Assembly: GCA_019634615.1 (NCBI GenBank)
Contig: JAHCAZ010000009.1
Location: forward strand, 1-64,000
DNA from: Opitutaceae bacterium
GTDB lineage: Bacteria > Verrucomicrobiota > Verrucomicrobiia > Opitutales > Opitutaceae
Reading direction: 5' to 3'
Length of the DNA stretch: 64,000 bases
Part shown: positions 17,748 through 26,911 of the stretch, one piece after another
How positions within the stretch are numbered: the stretch's first letter is position 1
Layout of the letters: the number at the start of each line of letters is the position of its first letter
The notes under the pieces: model-generated
The model's input: the letters and a program-made list of their open reading frames with translations, nothing else
What the model was told of the DNA's origin: nothing
Database searches by the model: none
Made by a program: the position numbers and the translations under genes

Positions 17748-19439
17748 TCAGGCGCCAAACTTCACGCCGAAAATCAGCGCCAGCGCCGTGATCACGAACG
17801 GCGGCCACCAGCCGCCCGGCGCCGCCGACCAGCGTCGCGCATAGCCGTAACCGATCGCACCCAGCAGCACGAGCAGCGTGACCGGGCCCAGCCACGGCAG
17901 GCGAAAGGCCGCCGGCAGGTGCGCCCCGGGGACCTGCACCCCCCAGCGCACCCCGTGCTCGATGATCAACAGGAGCAGCGCGGCCGCGTGATTGCACAGG
18001 ACCGCGAGGGCCTCGATCCCCGCGAGCCCGACGGCCAGCGACGCGAATCCCGCCAGCGTCACGATCATCGCCGCCGGCACGAGGATGAGATTGGCCACGA
18101 GCGAGCCCGGCGTGAGGAGCTGAAAGAAGGTCACGCCGCTCACCATGCTGACCAGCGTGGTCGCAAGCCCGACGGCCAGGGCCGTGGAACCGCCGTGCCA
18201 CGCCGCCGCGATCGCCCGGTGCCGCCCGGTCCACGCCACCGGGGGCAGCAGCGCGAACGGCCGCCAGCGCGCCTGCCAGGCCTCGCTCAGCGGCAGGCCC
18301 AGCAGGAGCAGCGCCGCGACAATGCCATAGCTCATCTGGAAGCCCGCGCCGAACAGCTGGTTCGGCTCGAGGAGCAACACGGCCCAGGCGGAGCCCGCCA
18401 GGGCGGCGAGCGGATTGGCCGGCTGCCGCAGGGCCTGCGCCCCTTGCAGGAATGCGGCCATCAGGAACGCCCGCACCGCCGACGCCGACGCCCCGGTGAT
18501 GTCCACGAACAACCACAGGAGCGTCAGGCTGAGCGGCAGCCGCACCGCGACCGGAAGGCGCAGGAGCAAGAGCGCCGCCTGCAGCGCCAGCGCAATCACC
18601 CCGATGTTCAGGCCGCTGATCGCAAACAGGTGCATGGTCCCGCTTTGCATGAAGAGCGCCTTCTGATCCTCGCTCAATTCGCCGGTCTCGCCCAGCATCA
18701 TCGCCCGCAGGAGGCCGGCGAGGGTGGGGTGCTCGGCGGCGATGCCCAGGCCCAGCACGCGCTTGCAGCGGGCGTGCACGCGGGCGCAAAACCGCTGATA
18801 GGCCGAGGCGGTCTGCGCGGTCGCCTCCACCTGGCCGCGCGTCAGGCGGAAGTTGATCCCGGCATCGTCCAGGTAGGCTTCGAATGATCCCGGCTCGGGC
18901 GCCGCGGGCAGCGCCGCGAGCACGCCGAGGATCCTCAGCTCCGCCGTGCGCAGGGGACGCGCTTCCCCCGGCTGGAGGCGGACGGCGAAGAACAGCCGCT
19001 GGCCCACGAGTTCGCCGAGGTGCCGATCCGCGCCGGTCACCGTGGCCAGACCCGAGGCGCGGAGGGGATCGCTCGGGACAAAGGTGCGGTCGATCCGCAC
19101 CGTCAGCCGCGCCTCCCGCGGTGGCAGGTCCTGCCAATCCGGCAGGCCCGGGCGCCGCAGCTGGTAGTAGGCGGAACCGGCACCCAGGAGACCAAGCGCG
19201 AGCGTTGCCGCCCACAGCACCGGTCTCCGCCCGGCCACGCCGGCCGCGGCCGCGATCCCCACCACCGCCACGCCCAGGGCGACCGCGACCGGCAAGGCCA
19301 GCGCGGCATGGGCCAGCGCCAGGCCGCCGGCAAACGGCGCGACCAGCCACAGCAACGGCGCCCGGTGCCCCAGGCTCCGGCCCGGCGGCGGCCCGGGCCG
19401 GCCTGGAGCGGTCGTGGTCGTCGAGATTTGCCTTCTCAT
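17748..19439 (-). CDS. comEC: ComEC/Rec2-family membrane protein lacking the beta-lactamase domain
   Basis: A 563-residue inner-membrane protein of the DNA-uptake channel family. Several N-terminal helices are followed by a soluble DUF4131-like region, then the Competence domain with LFAISGLNIGVIALAL (the SGLHIG-type signature) and about seven further helices. The protein stops after the membrane domain, so the C-terminal metallo-beta-lactamase-like nuclease domain present in long ComEC proteins is absent. ATG 19439 was preferred to 19478 because the latter overlaps the divergent rarA start. The role in natural transformation is inferred; no other competence gene is in the window. Confidence 0.85.
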   Translation of the reverse strand: MRRQISTTTTAPGRPGPPPGRSLGHRAPLLWLVAPFAGGLALAHAALALPVAVALGVAVVGIAAAAGVAGRRPVLWAATLALGLLGAGSAYYQLRRPGLPDWQDLPPREARLTVRIDRTFVPSDPLRASGLATVTGADRHLGELVGQRLFFAVRLQPGEARPLRTAELRILGVLAALPAAPEPGSFEAYLDDAGINFRLTRGQVEATAQTASAYQRFCARVHARCKRVLGLGIAAEHPTLAGLLRAMMLGETGELSEDQKALFMQSGTMHLFAISGLNIGVIALALQAALLLLRLPVAVRLPLSLTLLWLFVDITGASASAVRAFLMAAFLQGAQALRQPANPLAALAGSAWAVLLLEPNQLFGAGFQMSYGIVAALLLLGLPLSEAWQARWRPFALLPPVAWTGRHRAIAAAWHGGSTALAVGLATTLVSMVSGVTFFQLLTPGSLVANLILVPAAMIVTLAGFASLAVGLAGIEALAVLCNHAAALLLLIIEHGVRWGVQVPGAHLPAAFRLPWLGPVTLLVLLGAIGYGYARRWSAAPGGWWPPFVITALALIFGVKFGA

Positions 19440-19471
19440 TCGTGGCGTTTCGCCGAGATTACCGATTCGGC

Positions 19472-20830
19472 ATGGCATTCACCGAGCAGGACGATCTTTT
19501 CGGCGACCCCGCGGCCCCGGTGTCCGCCCGCCCGCCCGCGGCGCACCAGCCGCTGGCGGCGCGCATGCGCCCGCGTCGCCTCGCGGAAGTCGTGGGCCAG
19601 GAACACATCCTGAAGCCCGGCAGCCTGCTCCCGCGGCTTGTCGCCCAGAATCGCTTTGGTTCGCTCCTGTTCTACGGTCCGCCCGGCTGCGGCAAGACCA
19701 GCATCGCCGAGGCCATCGCCCGCGAGACCAACAGCCGCTTCGTGCGCATCAACGCGGTCATGTCCAACGTCGCCGAGCTCCGCGAAATCCTCGCCACGGC
19801 GCGCCGCCGACCCGAGGCCGCGACCATCCTCTTCATCGACGAGCTGCACCGCTTCAACAAGTCGCAGCAGGATCTGCTCCTGCCGGACGTGGAGGAGGGC
19901 AGCGTGCGGCTGATCGGCGCCACGACCCACAACCCCGGTTTCTACGTCAACCCGCCGCTCCTCTCGCGCAGCCACCTCTTCCGCCTCGAGCCGCTGGCGA
20001 CCCCGGCGGTGGCCGGTGTGCTGCGGGCCGCGTTGACCGATAGCGAACGCGGCCTCGGCGCGCGCGGGGTCACGGCCGATGACAAGCTCCTCGCCGACCT
20101 CGCCGTGCTCTGCGACGGCGACCTCCGCCGGGCGCTCAATGCCCTCGAGGTCATTGTCCTTGGCCTGCCGGAAAAAGGCGCGATCACCACGGCCGACCTC
20201 GAGGTCTTCGCGCGCGAGCGGCGCATCCGTTACGATGCCGACGAGGACGAGCACTACGACACCATCTCGGCTTTCATCAAGAGCTGCCGCGGCAGCGACC
20301 CCGACGCCGCGATGTACTGGCTCGCCAAGATGCTCGCCGGCGGCGAGGACCCCCGCTTCATCGCGCGGCGGCTGGTCATCCTCGCGAGTGAGGACGTCGG
20401 CCTGGCGGACCCGCAGGCGCTCCCGCTCACCGTCGCCGCGCATCACGCCTGCGATTTCATCGGCTTGCCCGAGGCCGAGCTTACCCTCGCGCACGCGACG
20501 CTCTACATCGCGACCGCCCCGAAGAGCAATTCCGCGACCCTCGCGCTGGGCGAAGCGCACCGCGTGCTGAAGGAGCAGCCGGTCCAACCCGTCCCGTCGC
20601 CGTTGCGCGACAAGAGCGGCGCCGCCAGCAAGCAGGCCGGGCACGGCAAGGGGTACCAGTATTCGCACGACTACCCGGAAAACATCAGCGGCCAGGACTA
20701 CCTCGCGAAGCCGCTCAAGCTCTACACCCCGAAGACCGCCGGCTGGGAAGCCAAGATCGCCGACCGTTTGGCCCGCTGGCAGGAACTGAAGGCGCAGATG
20801 AAGCAACGGAAGGGTGGGGAACGAGGTTGA
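19472..20830 (+). CDS. rarA: Replication-associated recombination protein A (AAA+ ATPase)
   Basis: A 452-residue AAA+ ATPase of the RarA/MgsA/WRNIP1 family, acting at stalled replication forks. It shows the N-terminal PLAARMRPRRLAEVVGQEHI block, Walker A GPPGCGKT (69-76), Walker B LFIDELHRFNKSQQD (120-134), sensor-1 region LIGATTHNP, and the C-terminal tetramerisation domain with GKGYQYSHDYP. The ATG at 19472 was chosen for its match to family N-termini; the long upstream open frame is antisense to comEC. The two genes diverge with about 30 bases between starts. Confidence 0.95.
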   Translation: MAFTEQDDLFGDPAAPVSARPPAAHQPLAARMRPRRLAEVVGQEHILKPGSLLPRLVAQNRFGSLLFYGPPGCGKTSIAEAIARETNSRFVRINAVMSNVAELREILATARRRPEAATILFIDELHRFNKSQQDLLLPDVEEGSVRLIGATTHNPGFYVNPPLLSRSHLFRLEPLATPAVAGVLRAALTDSERGLGARGVTADDKLLADLAVLCDGDLRRALNALEVIVLGLPEKGAITTADLEVFARERRIRYDADEDEHYDTISAFIKSCRGSDPDAAMYWLAKMLAGGEDPRFIARRLVILASEDVGLADPQALPLTVAAHHACDFIGLPEAELTLAHATLYIATAPKSNSATLALGEAHRVLKEQPVQPVPSPLRDKSGAASKQAGHGKGYQYSHDYPENISGQDYLAKPLKLYTPKTAGWEAKIADRLARWQELKAQMKQRKGGERG

Positions 20831-20906
20831 ATCGCGGAAGCGCGGAAGGACGGAAACGCGGAGAAGCGACGCCTGGCTAAAAGGCTTCGCCAGATTTCGT
20901 CGCTGC

Positions 20907-20978
20907 GTAGCTACGAGCGTGAGCGAGTGGACCAAAGGTAGCGCCCGCCATTCGCCACTCGCCAACGCTCGTAGCTAC
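20907..20978. repeat. REP-like inverted pair, GTAGCTACG class (copy 1)
   Basis: Arms at 20907-20930 and 20955-20978 are inverted repeats with 22 of 24 positions matching. Each begins GTAGCTACGAGCG. The same element occurs at 44255-44331 as a perfect copy. It sits in the 195-base gap between rarA and the DUF5069 gene. The same gap also begins with a tract of GCGGAAGC-like units at about 20828-20865. Confidence 0.85.
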
Positions 20979-21025
20979 GATAGCGAAGGTGTTCATTGCG
21001 CAGACCGCTCATCGATTAGGTTTTT

Positions 21026-21478
21026 TCACGCCTTCCCGCCGAATGAGACATAGTCATCCAGGTCGAGATGATCGCACCAGGTCTGGATGTCCTCGCGGCT
21101 CGGGCCGTACTGTTTGATCCGCTCGGACAGCCACGCATGACGAGCCGCGTTGGCGGGGCCTTGGGCCTCGAGCCAGGCTGACCACTGGGCGATCTCCGCC
21201 GGCGTGCGACGCGGTTGGAGATGCCTCATCACCCAGGCGAGCATCTCGCCATCTGTGCGTCCCGATCTGACGGCTTCCAGAAAGGCCTCTGCGGCAATGC
21301 CGGTATAGTCGAAGAAAAAACGATCCATCATCGTGTCGTACCGGTACTCGCCGTTTGTTTCCGCAATGATGGCCCGTGCCTTGTCGAGCAACCGCGGCAA
21401 ATGGGCGAAGCCGCCCAGCCGAACCCGCGGACTCCGCGGTGGGTGTTGAGTGAGGTCAGACTGGTTGTAGCCTGGCAT
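21026..21478 (-). CDS. DUF5069 domain-containing protein
   Basis: A 150-residue protein beginning MPGYNQSDLTQHPPRSPRVR and continuing LGGFAHLPRLLDKARAI, the recognisable start of DUF5069, a family I associate with Verrucomicrobia. It is soluble, with no signal peptide. The function is unknown. It lies 30 bases after the PLP decarboxylase and is the last gene of the minus-strand run, so it may be part of that operon or a resident gene at its edge. Confidence 0.75.
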   Translation of the reverse strand: MPGYNQSDLTQHPPRSPRVRLGGFAHLPRLLDKARAIIAETNGEYRYDTMMDRFFFDYTGIAAEAFLEAVRSGRTDGEMLAWVMRHLQPRRTPAEIAQWSAWLEAQGPANAARHAWLSERIKQYGPSREDIQTWCDHLDLDDYVSFGGKA

Positions 21479-21508
21479 AGGTGGACGTGGTTGATGGCGG
21501 TACCGGGA

Positions 21509-22933
21509 TCAGGCGGAACGCTGGCGCACTACGGTCGCCACGGCCTGAATCACGCGGTCGACGTCGTCCCGGTCGGTGCGCCAGTTGCAGACGCTGATGC
21601 GCATGGCTCGCCGGCCCTTCCACACCGTGTCACTGAACCAAGCTTCACCGCTCGCGCAGATGCCGGCCACAACTTCGGCCGTGCGGCGATCATGGTCCTC
21701 GGCGGTTGCTCCTGGCCGGGGATCTAGGAATCGGACGAGACCTTGGTTGATAGGTGACGTCTGGATCAATTCCGCGCCGGGCAGACGGCCGATTCCCGTG
21801 GTTAGGAGTTCGGCCATGTCGCAGCAGCGTTCGATCATCTCGGCGATTCCCCTGCGACCCAACTGGCGGATTGCGGCGTAGGTGGCGAAGCCGCGGGCCC
21901 GGCGCGACCACTCCGGGTTCCAGTCGGCCGGATCGCGCGCATCCTTGGCGTAGCTGATGTAAGCCGCCCGGTAGGCCATGGCGGCTTGATGGACCCCGGA
22001 ATCCGCCACGAACGCATAGCCGCAGTCGAAGGGGACGTTGAGCCACTTGTGGCCGTCGGTGGCCCAGGAATCCGCCGTGGCGACATCCGCGACGAGGTGC
22101 CGGAACCGCGGGCTCGCCGCGGCCCAAAGGCCAAAGGCACCGTCGACGTGCACCCAAGCGCCGTGGCGCTTGGCGATGGGGATCAGGTCCCGAAACGAAT
22201 CGAAGGCACCGACATTCACGTCGCCCGCCTGTAAAATGACGATGACCGGGCCATCGATTGACTGCAGTGCCTGGGCCAAGGTCGCCGCGGGCAATCGTCC
22301 TGAGGTATCGCTGGGCAGGCGGATGATTTGATCGGTCCCGATCCCGGCGAACCGAATCGCCCGTTCCGCCGAGCCGTGCAGCAGGTCGCTGGTCACGATG
22401 TGGATGGGTGGCGCACCGAACAGGCCGCGGCGTTCCACATCCCAGCCACGTTGATGCAGGACAGCATGCCGGGCGGCCGCGAGGCAGGTGAAGTGGGCGA
22501 GCTGGCAGCCCGTGACGAGGGCAAAGGATGCCGATGACGGCAGGCGCAGGAGTTCCTTCAACCAACCACCGACGATTTCCTCGACCATCGCCGAGGCGGG
22601 CGATGTGGAATAGCTGGCGGCGTTTTGATCCCACGCGGTCGTCATCCAGTCCGCGGCCAATGCCGCCGGGAGGGTGCCCCCGATCACCCAGCCGAAGAAC
22701 CGGCTGCCTGGTGACTGCATCAGGCCGCCTGCTGCATCCAGCCCGAGCTGATGCACCACTTCCTCCGGAGGGATCCCTTGCTCCGCCAACGGCTTGTTCA
22801 GTCTCTGGCGCAATTCGGCGGCCGTGAGCGCTGGGCCGACCGGCATCCCTTCCACTTGGGCGAGATAATTCCGCGCATGTTGGTTCGCGGCGTCGAGGGC
22901 CGCTTCGAAAGATACGGGCTGGATCAGAGACAT
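21509..22933 (-). CDS. Pyridoxal-dependent (group II-type) amino-acid decarboxylase
   Basis: A 474-residue PLP enzyme of the aromatic-L-amino-acid/glutamate decarboxylase type. The PLP lysine is Lys296 in ATDGHKWLNVPFD, the pyridine-nitrogen aspartate is Asp264 in VHVDGAFGLW, and the substrate/PLP region QNAASYSTSPASAMVEEIV (103-121) matches the family. Length is typical. The substrate is unknown; aromatic amino acids or a modified amino acid are possible. It lies 47 bases downstream of the nitrilase in a co-directional set with an aminotransferase, GNAT and peroxiredoxin-like gene, suggesting one step of a metabolite pathway that releases an amine. Confidence 0.85.
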   Translation of the reverse strand: MSLIQPVSFEAALDAANQHARNYLAQVEGMPVGPALTAAELRQRLNKPLAEQGIPPEEVVHQLGLDAAGGLMQSPGSRFFGWVIGGTLPAALAADWMTTAWDQNAASYSTSPASAMVEEIVGGWLKELLRLPSSASFALVTGCQLAHFTCLAAARHAVLHQRGWDVERRGLFGAPPIHIVTSDLLHGSAERAIRFAGIGTDQIIRLPSDTSGRLPAATLAQALQSIDGPVIVILQAGDVNVGAFDSFRDLIPIAKRHGAWVHVDGAFGLWAAASPRFRHLVADVATADSWATDGHKWLNVPFDCGYAFVADSGVHQAAMAYRAAYISYAKDARDPADWNPEWSRRARGFATYAAIRQLGRRGIAEMIERCCDMAELLTTGIGRLPGAELIQTSPINQGLVRFLDPRPGATAEDHDRRTAEVVAGICASGEAWFSDTVWKGRRAMRISVCNWRTDRDDVDRVIQAVATVVRQRSA

Positions 22934-22980
22934 TACGTATAAAGCAGGGCGTTGAAGGTCTAGGTTTCGGGAAAATCGAC

Positions 22981-23769
22981 TCAGGTCGCGTACTCCTCGA
23001 TTTTGCAGCGGGTCGCCAGCAGGCGGTTGGCCAACTCAAGGTCGAGATCGGCGATGAGGAGCCCTTCCTTCCCGTAGGGTTGATGGGCGAGGAGGGTTCC
23101 ATCGGGTCGAACGACAGCCGACGTGGTGGCGGCGCCTGCGCCGGCGCAGTTGACGCTTGCGAAGTAGATCGAGTTCTCCGCCGCGCGACAGAGCATGGCC
23201 TTTTCGTGGAAGGTGTTCGACGGATCGGCGAACCCGGGCTTGAAGCCGTTGGGCGCATCCATGTCGAAGTGTGGGTGAAACACGACCTGTGCGCCGCGGC
23301 GCGCCGCCCAGCGGACCGTCTCGGGATAGCGCCAACCCTCGTGGCAGATCACGACTCCGAATGTCAGGTCGTCGCACTGGAATATCCGGCGCCCGGTTCC
23401 GGCGGAATATGTGGTTTCCTCTGAGGGATCCAATTGGACCTTGTCTTGGAACCCAGCATAAGTGCCGTCGCGGTTGATGACCAATGCCGTCAGATGCCGC
23501 CCGAGCTCAGACCGGCGCTCGGTGCCAAGGACGACGCCAATTCCGACCTTTGCCGCCGCTGCCGCGATGCGGGCCCATGCACCTTCAAGAAAGGTGGTGT
23601 CTACCGGTGGGGCGGGGATGCGGTAACCCGGTATGAAACACTCAGGAAAACAGATGATAGTCGCCCTGACCTCGGCTGCTTGGCCCAGCGCTAGCACTGC
23701 GTGGGCGACGGAGTCCTCGGGCGTGGTGGGAATGCTCAGATTGGCGAGTGCGATGCGGCAGGTTTTCAT
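22981..23769 (-). CDS. Carbon-nitrogen hydrolase (nitrilase superfamily)
   Basis: A 262-residue cytoplasmic hydrolase with the complete Glu-Lys-Cys triad: Glu43 (CFPECFIPGY), Lys110 (FQDKVQLDPSEE) and Cys142 (VVICHEGWRYPE). These neighbouring residues place it among amidases such as N-carbamoyl-putrescine or omega-amidases rather than true nitrilases, though the substrate cannot be fixed. It lies between the GNAT and decarboxylase genes on the same strand. In that context it may deacylate or deamidate an intermediate. Confidence 0.88.
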   Translation of the reverse strand: MKTCRIALANLSIPTTPEDSVAHAVLALGQAAEVRATIICFPECFIPGYRIPAPPVDTTFLEGAWARIAAAAAKVGIGVVLGTERRSELGRHLTALVINRDGTYAGFQDKVQLDPSEETTYSAGTGRRIFQCDDLTFGVVICHEGWRYPETVRWAARRGAQVVFHPHFDMDAPNGFKPGFADPSNTFHEKAMLCRAAENSIYFASVNCAGAGAATTSAVVRPDGTLLAHQPYGKEGLLIADLDLELANRLLATRCKIEEYAT

Positions 23770-23820
23770 GCGTTTAGAGTCCGGTAACCGTCGGTGCTCA
23801 GATATTTGATCGGAGCCAGG

Positions 23821-24366
23821 CTAGGGAGTGGGGTTCTGAGACCAGAAATCGCCCGAATCGATCTTGTACACCACATGCGTGAAACCATCCGCGCCCCGTT
23901 CTTCGCCTAAAAGGACAGCGCCGATCTTCTCGACAGCGCGGCGTGAGCGCAGGTTGTTTGGCCCGATGCGGAACACGACGCGCGGGAAGTACCTGAACGC
24001 ATGCGCCAGCATCAACCGCTTCGCCTCGCCGTTGTAGCGTCCGCCCCAGTAGGCGCGGGCAAGGTAGGTCCAGCCGATCTCGATCTGGTTTCGTGTTGGA
24101 TCGACCTTGTAGGTCGAAGACCCGATAAGCTGCTTCGTCTTCGCGTCACGGATCACGAGCGCGCTGCCGAAGCCCAGGCATTCGTTGAAGAACCTCTCGA
24201 AGACCTCGCGTTTGTAGCGGTCCCATTTCGGATGTTGCTCCCAGATCTTGGGGTCGCTTGCCACGGCGAACAGGGGCTCCAGGTGCGACGCCTCCATGGG
24301 AGACAATTCAACCAACTCACCCCGGAGAATGGGCCTGGGTTCGAACTTAGCGCAAAGTGGGTTCAT
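23821..24366 (-). CDS. GNAT-family N-acetyltransferase (RimJ/RimL-like)
   Basis: A 181-residue acyl-CoA-dependent N-acyltransferase. It has the N-terminal LRGELVELSPMEASHLEPLF block, the central beta-strand region QIEIGWTYLARAYWG, and RSRRAVEKIGAVLLGEER, which corresponds to motif B of RimJ/RimL-type acetyltransferases; motif A for CoA is less canonical. Its ATG overlaps the TGA of the peroxiredoxin-like gene (ATGA), so the two are coupled. The substrate may be a small amine or amino acid made by the neighbouring PLP enzymes, but this is inference. Confidence 0.82.
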   Translation of the reverse strand: MNPLCAKFEPRPILRGELVELSPMEASHLEPLFAVASDPKIWEQHPKWDRYKREVFERFFNECLGFGSALVIRDAKTKQLIGSSTYKVDPTRNQIEIGWTYLARAYWGGRYNGEAKRLMLAHAFRYFPRVVFRIGPNNLRSRRAVEKIGAVLLGEERGADGFTHVVYKIDSGDFWSQNPTP

Positions 24367-24965
24367 GGGATGGACCAGACTGCACTGCGGCGCAGCGTTT
24401 CACCGCCCTCAGTCCCAAGCCACGCGACCACCGCGCTGGCATTCTGGTCAGGAGGGAACACGGGATAGAAGACCTTTCGGATAATTCCCCGGGACGAGAT
24501 GAACGTGACCCGCCTGATGAGGGTGAGGCCGGCTACGGTGAACAGGGGCAGGCCGACGGTCTTTGCGAATTTCAGTTCGGAATCGCTCAACAACGGAAAG
24601 GGCAGGTGAAGGCGCTCGGCCGCTTCGCGCTGGTAGGCGGTGTCCTGTGCGCTGAGTCCGTAAACAGCCTGCACGCCCAACCTTCGCAGTTCCTCGCTCT
24701 GGTCCCGGTAGGCGCAGGCTTGGGGCGTGCAGCCGCGAGCGCCAGGGATTTGATCCCAACCGTCCGGGAGGACGACGCCCGGTCGGCCCGTCATTGGATA
24801 GACAAACACCACTGCGATGCCTGTGATCGCCGAAAGGTCCACTGGTGACCCCGAAGTGGCCGGCAGCGCCAGAGACGGTAACCGCATACCCTCAAGATGC
24901 CGGCACCTGCCGTCATCGGGCGGTGCGGGCAAGTTTGAAGGAAGTGTTTCCAGATTAAGGTCCAC
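24363..24965 (-). CDS. Peroxiredoxin-like (AhpC/TSA, Bcp-type) protein
   Basis: A 200-residue thioredoxin-fold protein. MRLPSLALPATSGSPVDLS (27-45) is the usual N-terminal strand, followed by VVFVYPMTGRPG and a GARGCTPQACAYRD segment that holds the likely peroxidatic and resolving cysteines. The C-terminal half (YGLSAQDTAYQREAAERLHL, then FPLLSDSELKFAKTVGLPLF) is typical of Bcp-like peroxiredoxins. It overlaps the aminotransferase by 11 bases upstream and the GNAT by 4 downstream. It may protect the pathway or catalyse a thiol oxidation; detoxification of peroxide is the family role. Confidence 0.82.
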   Translation of the reverse strand: MDLNLETLPSNLPAPPDDGRCRHLEGMRLPSLALPATSGSPVDLSAITGIAVVFVYPMTGRPGVVLPDGWDQIPGARGCTPQACAYRDQSEELRRLGVQAVYGLSAQDTAYQREAAERLHLPFPLLSDSELKFAKTVGLPLFTVAGLTLIRRVTFISSRGIIRKVFYPVFPPDQNASAVVAWLGTEGGETLRRSAVWSIP

Positions 24966-26085
24966 GATGCAAAAGCGCTGGCCCGTGTTTGGTCAGTACG
25001 TCGTCGAACACCGCCAGGCATTCGCGGAAGTCTCTCCTCCCGAGGCCAAGGCGGAAATACTCGCCCTGGCATCCCATGAATCGGGAAGGCAACAGCACAA
25101 TGCCGTGCTTGGTGGCCAACTCGTGGCACAAGGCGTCAGCCGAACCGTGCCGCATTTCAATCACCGAGACCGATCCGGCCTGTGGCGGGATCCAGCGCAG
25201 ATGCTCGCGCCATTTATGGAAGAAGGGTGCCGCGACCCGCAGGTTCTCGCGGATGATAGCCAGGTTCTTCGCGACCAGTTGCGGAGCTGCCTTGATGGCC
25301 ATCGTTCCCAGATACTCGGATGCCTGAGGAGAACACATCGAAGTATAGACCTTGGTGTTCATGATATCCCGGTACCGCCGCCGATCCTTGATGATGAGCC
25401 AACCCAGACGCAGACCGGGTAAGCCAAGGCTCTTGGATGCACCCGACAGCACGATGGCGGTTTCGTCGAGGTCCGCCACGCTGGGAAGGGTGGTCGCCGG
25501 CGGATATTCCAAGCCTCGGTACATCTCGTCGGAAAACAGCGTAACGCCGTGTTGTCGGCATAGGCCCACAATCTGATCCAATTCATCCTGTGTTGGGAGG
25601 TATCCGGTGGGATTGTGCGGAAAGTTGATCGCCAGCAGACGGGCGCCTGGCAGGAGGTCGGCGAGGCGCGCGAGATCCAACCGCCAGCGTCCATCGACGG
25701 TTTGCAGGTCCCACCGCGTCACGGAACCGGTGATATCCTCAGGCAGGTTAAGGAGCGCATCGTACGCCGGTGCCAGCACCACGGCGCGGTCGCCGGGCGC
25801 CAGCAGCGTGCGCATGACGGTATAGATGCCTTCGATCGGTGCCCCGAGGACAAGAACCTGGTCAGGTGTGACCGTCCGATACTGGGCGCTGATCGCGGAC
25901 CGCAGCGTGGCATTTCCCTCCATCGTGGTGTAGCCCAACGGCAGGCGGGAAAACTCCTCCATCGATCCGCCGCCAAGCCGAATCAGTTCCGCAATGGAAA
26001 CATTATCGCAGTCCGACGCCGCCAGCATGTAGGGCTGCGAAAACTCGTAGCGGCCAAAATAGTCCTCGGTTTCAAAGAGCTTCAT
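24955..26085 (-). CDS. Class I/II fold PLP-dependent aminotransferase
   Basis: A 376-residue fold-type I PLP enzyme. The Schiff-base lysine is Lys218 in SGASKSLGLPGLRLGW, with Asn158 (NFPHNPTG) and Asp186 (LFSDEMYR) as PLP contacts and a C-terminal Arg-containing FRLGLGRRDF that should bind the carboxylate. It starts 18 bases after the PhzF-like gene and overlaps the peroxiredoxin-like gene by 11 bases. About a quarter of its first 58 codons end in A or T, against about one in six in nuoF, hinting at a different origin. It might equally act as a PLP cyclase or lyase, since this fold includes capreomycidine-synthase-like enzymes. Confidence 0.88.
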   Translation of the reverse strand: MKLFETEDYFGRYEFSQPYMLAASDCDNVSIAELIRLGGGSMEEFSRLPLGYTTMEGNATLRSAISAQYRTVTPDQVLVLGAPIEGIYTVMRTLLAPGDRAVVLAPAYDALLNLPEDITGSVTRWDLQTVDGRWRLDLARLADLLPGARLLAINFPHNPTGYLPTQDELDQIVGLCRQHGVTLFSDEMYRGLEYPPATTLPSVADLDETAIVLSGASKSLGLPGLRLGWLIIKDRRRYRDIMNTKVYTSMCSPQASEYLGTMAIKAAPQLVAKNLAIIRENLRVAAPFFHKWREHLRWIPPQAGSVSVIEMRHGSADALCHELATKHGIVLLPSRFMGCQGEYFRLGLGRRDFRECLAVFDDVLTKHGPALLHRGP

Positions 26086-26103
26086 AGGGATTCAGGAGAG
26101 GTG

Positions 26104-26883
26104 TCACACCACGATCTCCCCTTTCAGGTAAAACGCGCAATGACCCGCGATGGTCACGCGCTCGCCGCGGGCTTCGCACCAGAGTTCGCCGCCGCGGGGG
26201 GAGAGTTGGCGGGCGGCGAGAGTCGTCTGGCCCAGCCGCGCAGCCCAATAGGGGATGAGGGTGCAGTGCGACGAGCCGGTCACCGGGTCCTCGGGAATGC
26301 CGGACTGCGGGGCGAAGAAGCGGGAGACGAAGTCGGCGCTGCGGCCGGGGGCAGTGACGATGAAGCCGTAGCCGGGTTGCTTGGCGATCAGGTCCATGCG
26401 CGGACGCAGGGTCTTGATCTCCTCTTCGCTCGTGAAGACCGCCATCAGGGCCTTGGCCTGGTGCAGCTCCGCGGGCACGGCGCCCAGGGCATCGATGACC
26501 TCGGGTGTGACCTCGCGCGGTTCGGCTGGTCGTGCCGGGAAATCGAGGGCGAGCCGGTCGCCGGTGCGGGTCACCGTCAAGGGGCCGCTCGCGCAGGTGA
26601 AATCGATCACGTCACTGGCCGTGTGTCCGAATTTCCGCAGCGCCGCGGCGGCCGCCAAGGTCGCATGACCGCACAGGTCGATCTCGACCGTGGGCGTGAA
26701 CCAGCGAATCGTGAAGATCGATCCCTGCGGCACGACGAAGGCGGTTTCCGCCAGGTTGTTCTCAGCGGCGATCGCCTGCATGAGATCGACCGGCAGCGCC
26801 CGCTCCGAAACGACGACGGCGGCGGGGTTGCCGCGGAAAACCTCACTGGTGAACGCGTCGAGGACGTAAATCGGTAGTTTCAT
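26104..26883 (-). CDS. PhzF-family isomerase/epimerase-like protein
   Basis: A 259-residue protein with the duplicated hot-dog-like PhzF fold. FRGNPAAVVV near residue 17, ENNLAETAFV with the catalytic-type Glu46, VEIDLCGHATLA, and the C-terminal EDPVTGSSHCTL are all family hallmarks. PhzF itself isomerises a phenazine precursor, while most homologues have unknown substrates. Here it precedes the aminotransferase by 18 bases on the same strand. Its base composition looks like the surrounding genome, so it may be a resident gene. Confidence 0.88.
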   Translation of the reverse strand: MKLPIYVLDAFTSEVFRGNPAAVVVSERALPVDLMQAIAAENNLAETAFVVPQGSIFTIRWFTPTVEIDLCGHATLAAAAALRKFGHTASDVIDFTCASGPLTVTRTGDRLALDFPARPAEPREVTPEVIDALGAVPAELHQAKALMAVFTSEEEIKTLRPRMDLIAKQPGYGFIVTAPGRSADFVSRFFAPQSGIPEDPVTGSSHCTLIPYWAARLGQTTLAARQLSPRGGELWCEARGERVTIAGHCAFYLKGEIVV

Positions 26884-26911
26884 GAAAGGAAAGCGGCGGA
26901 GGGTGCGGACG

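Noticed and set aside
18884..19471. A long N-terminal extension of RarA
   Set aside because: The extension is antisense to comEC and is Pro/Arg/Ala-rich; the family start fits ATG 19472.
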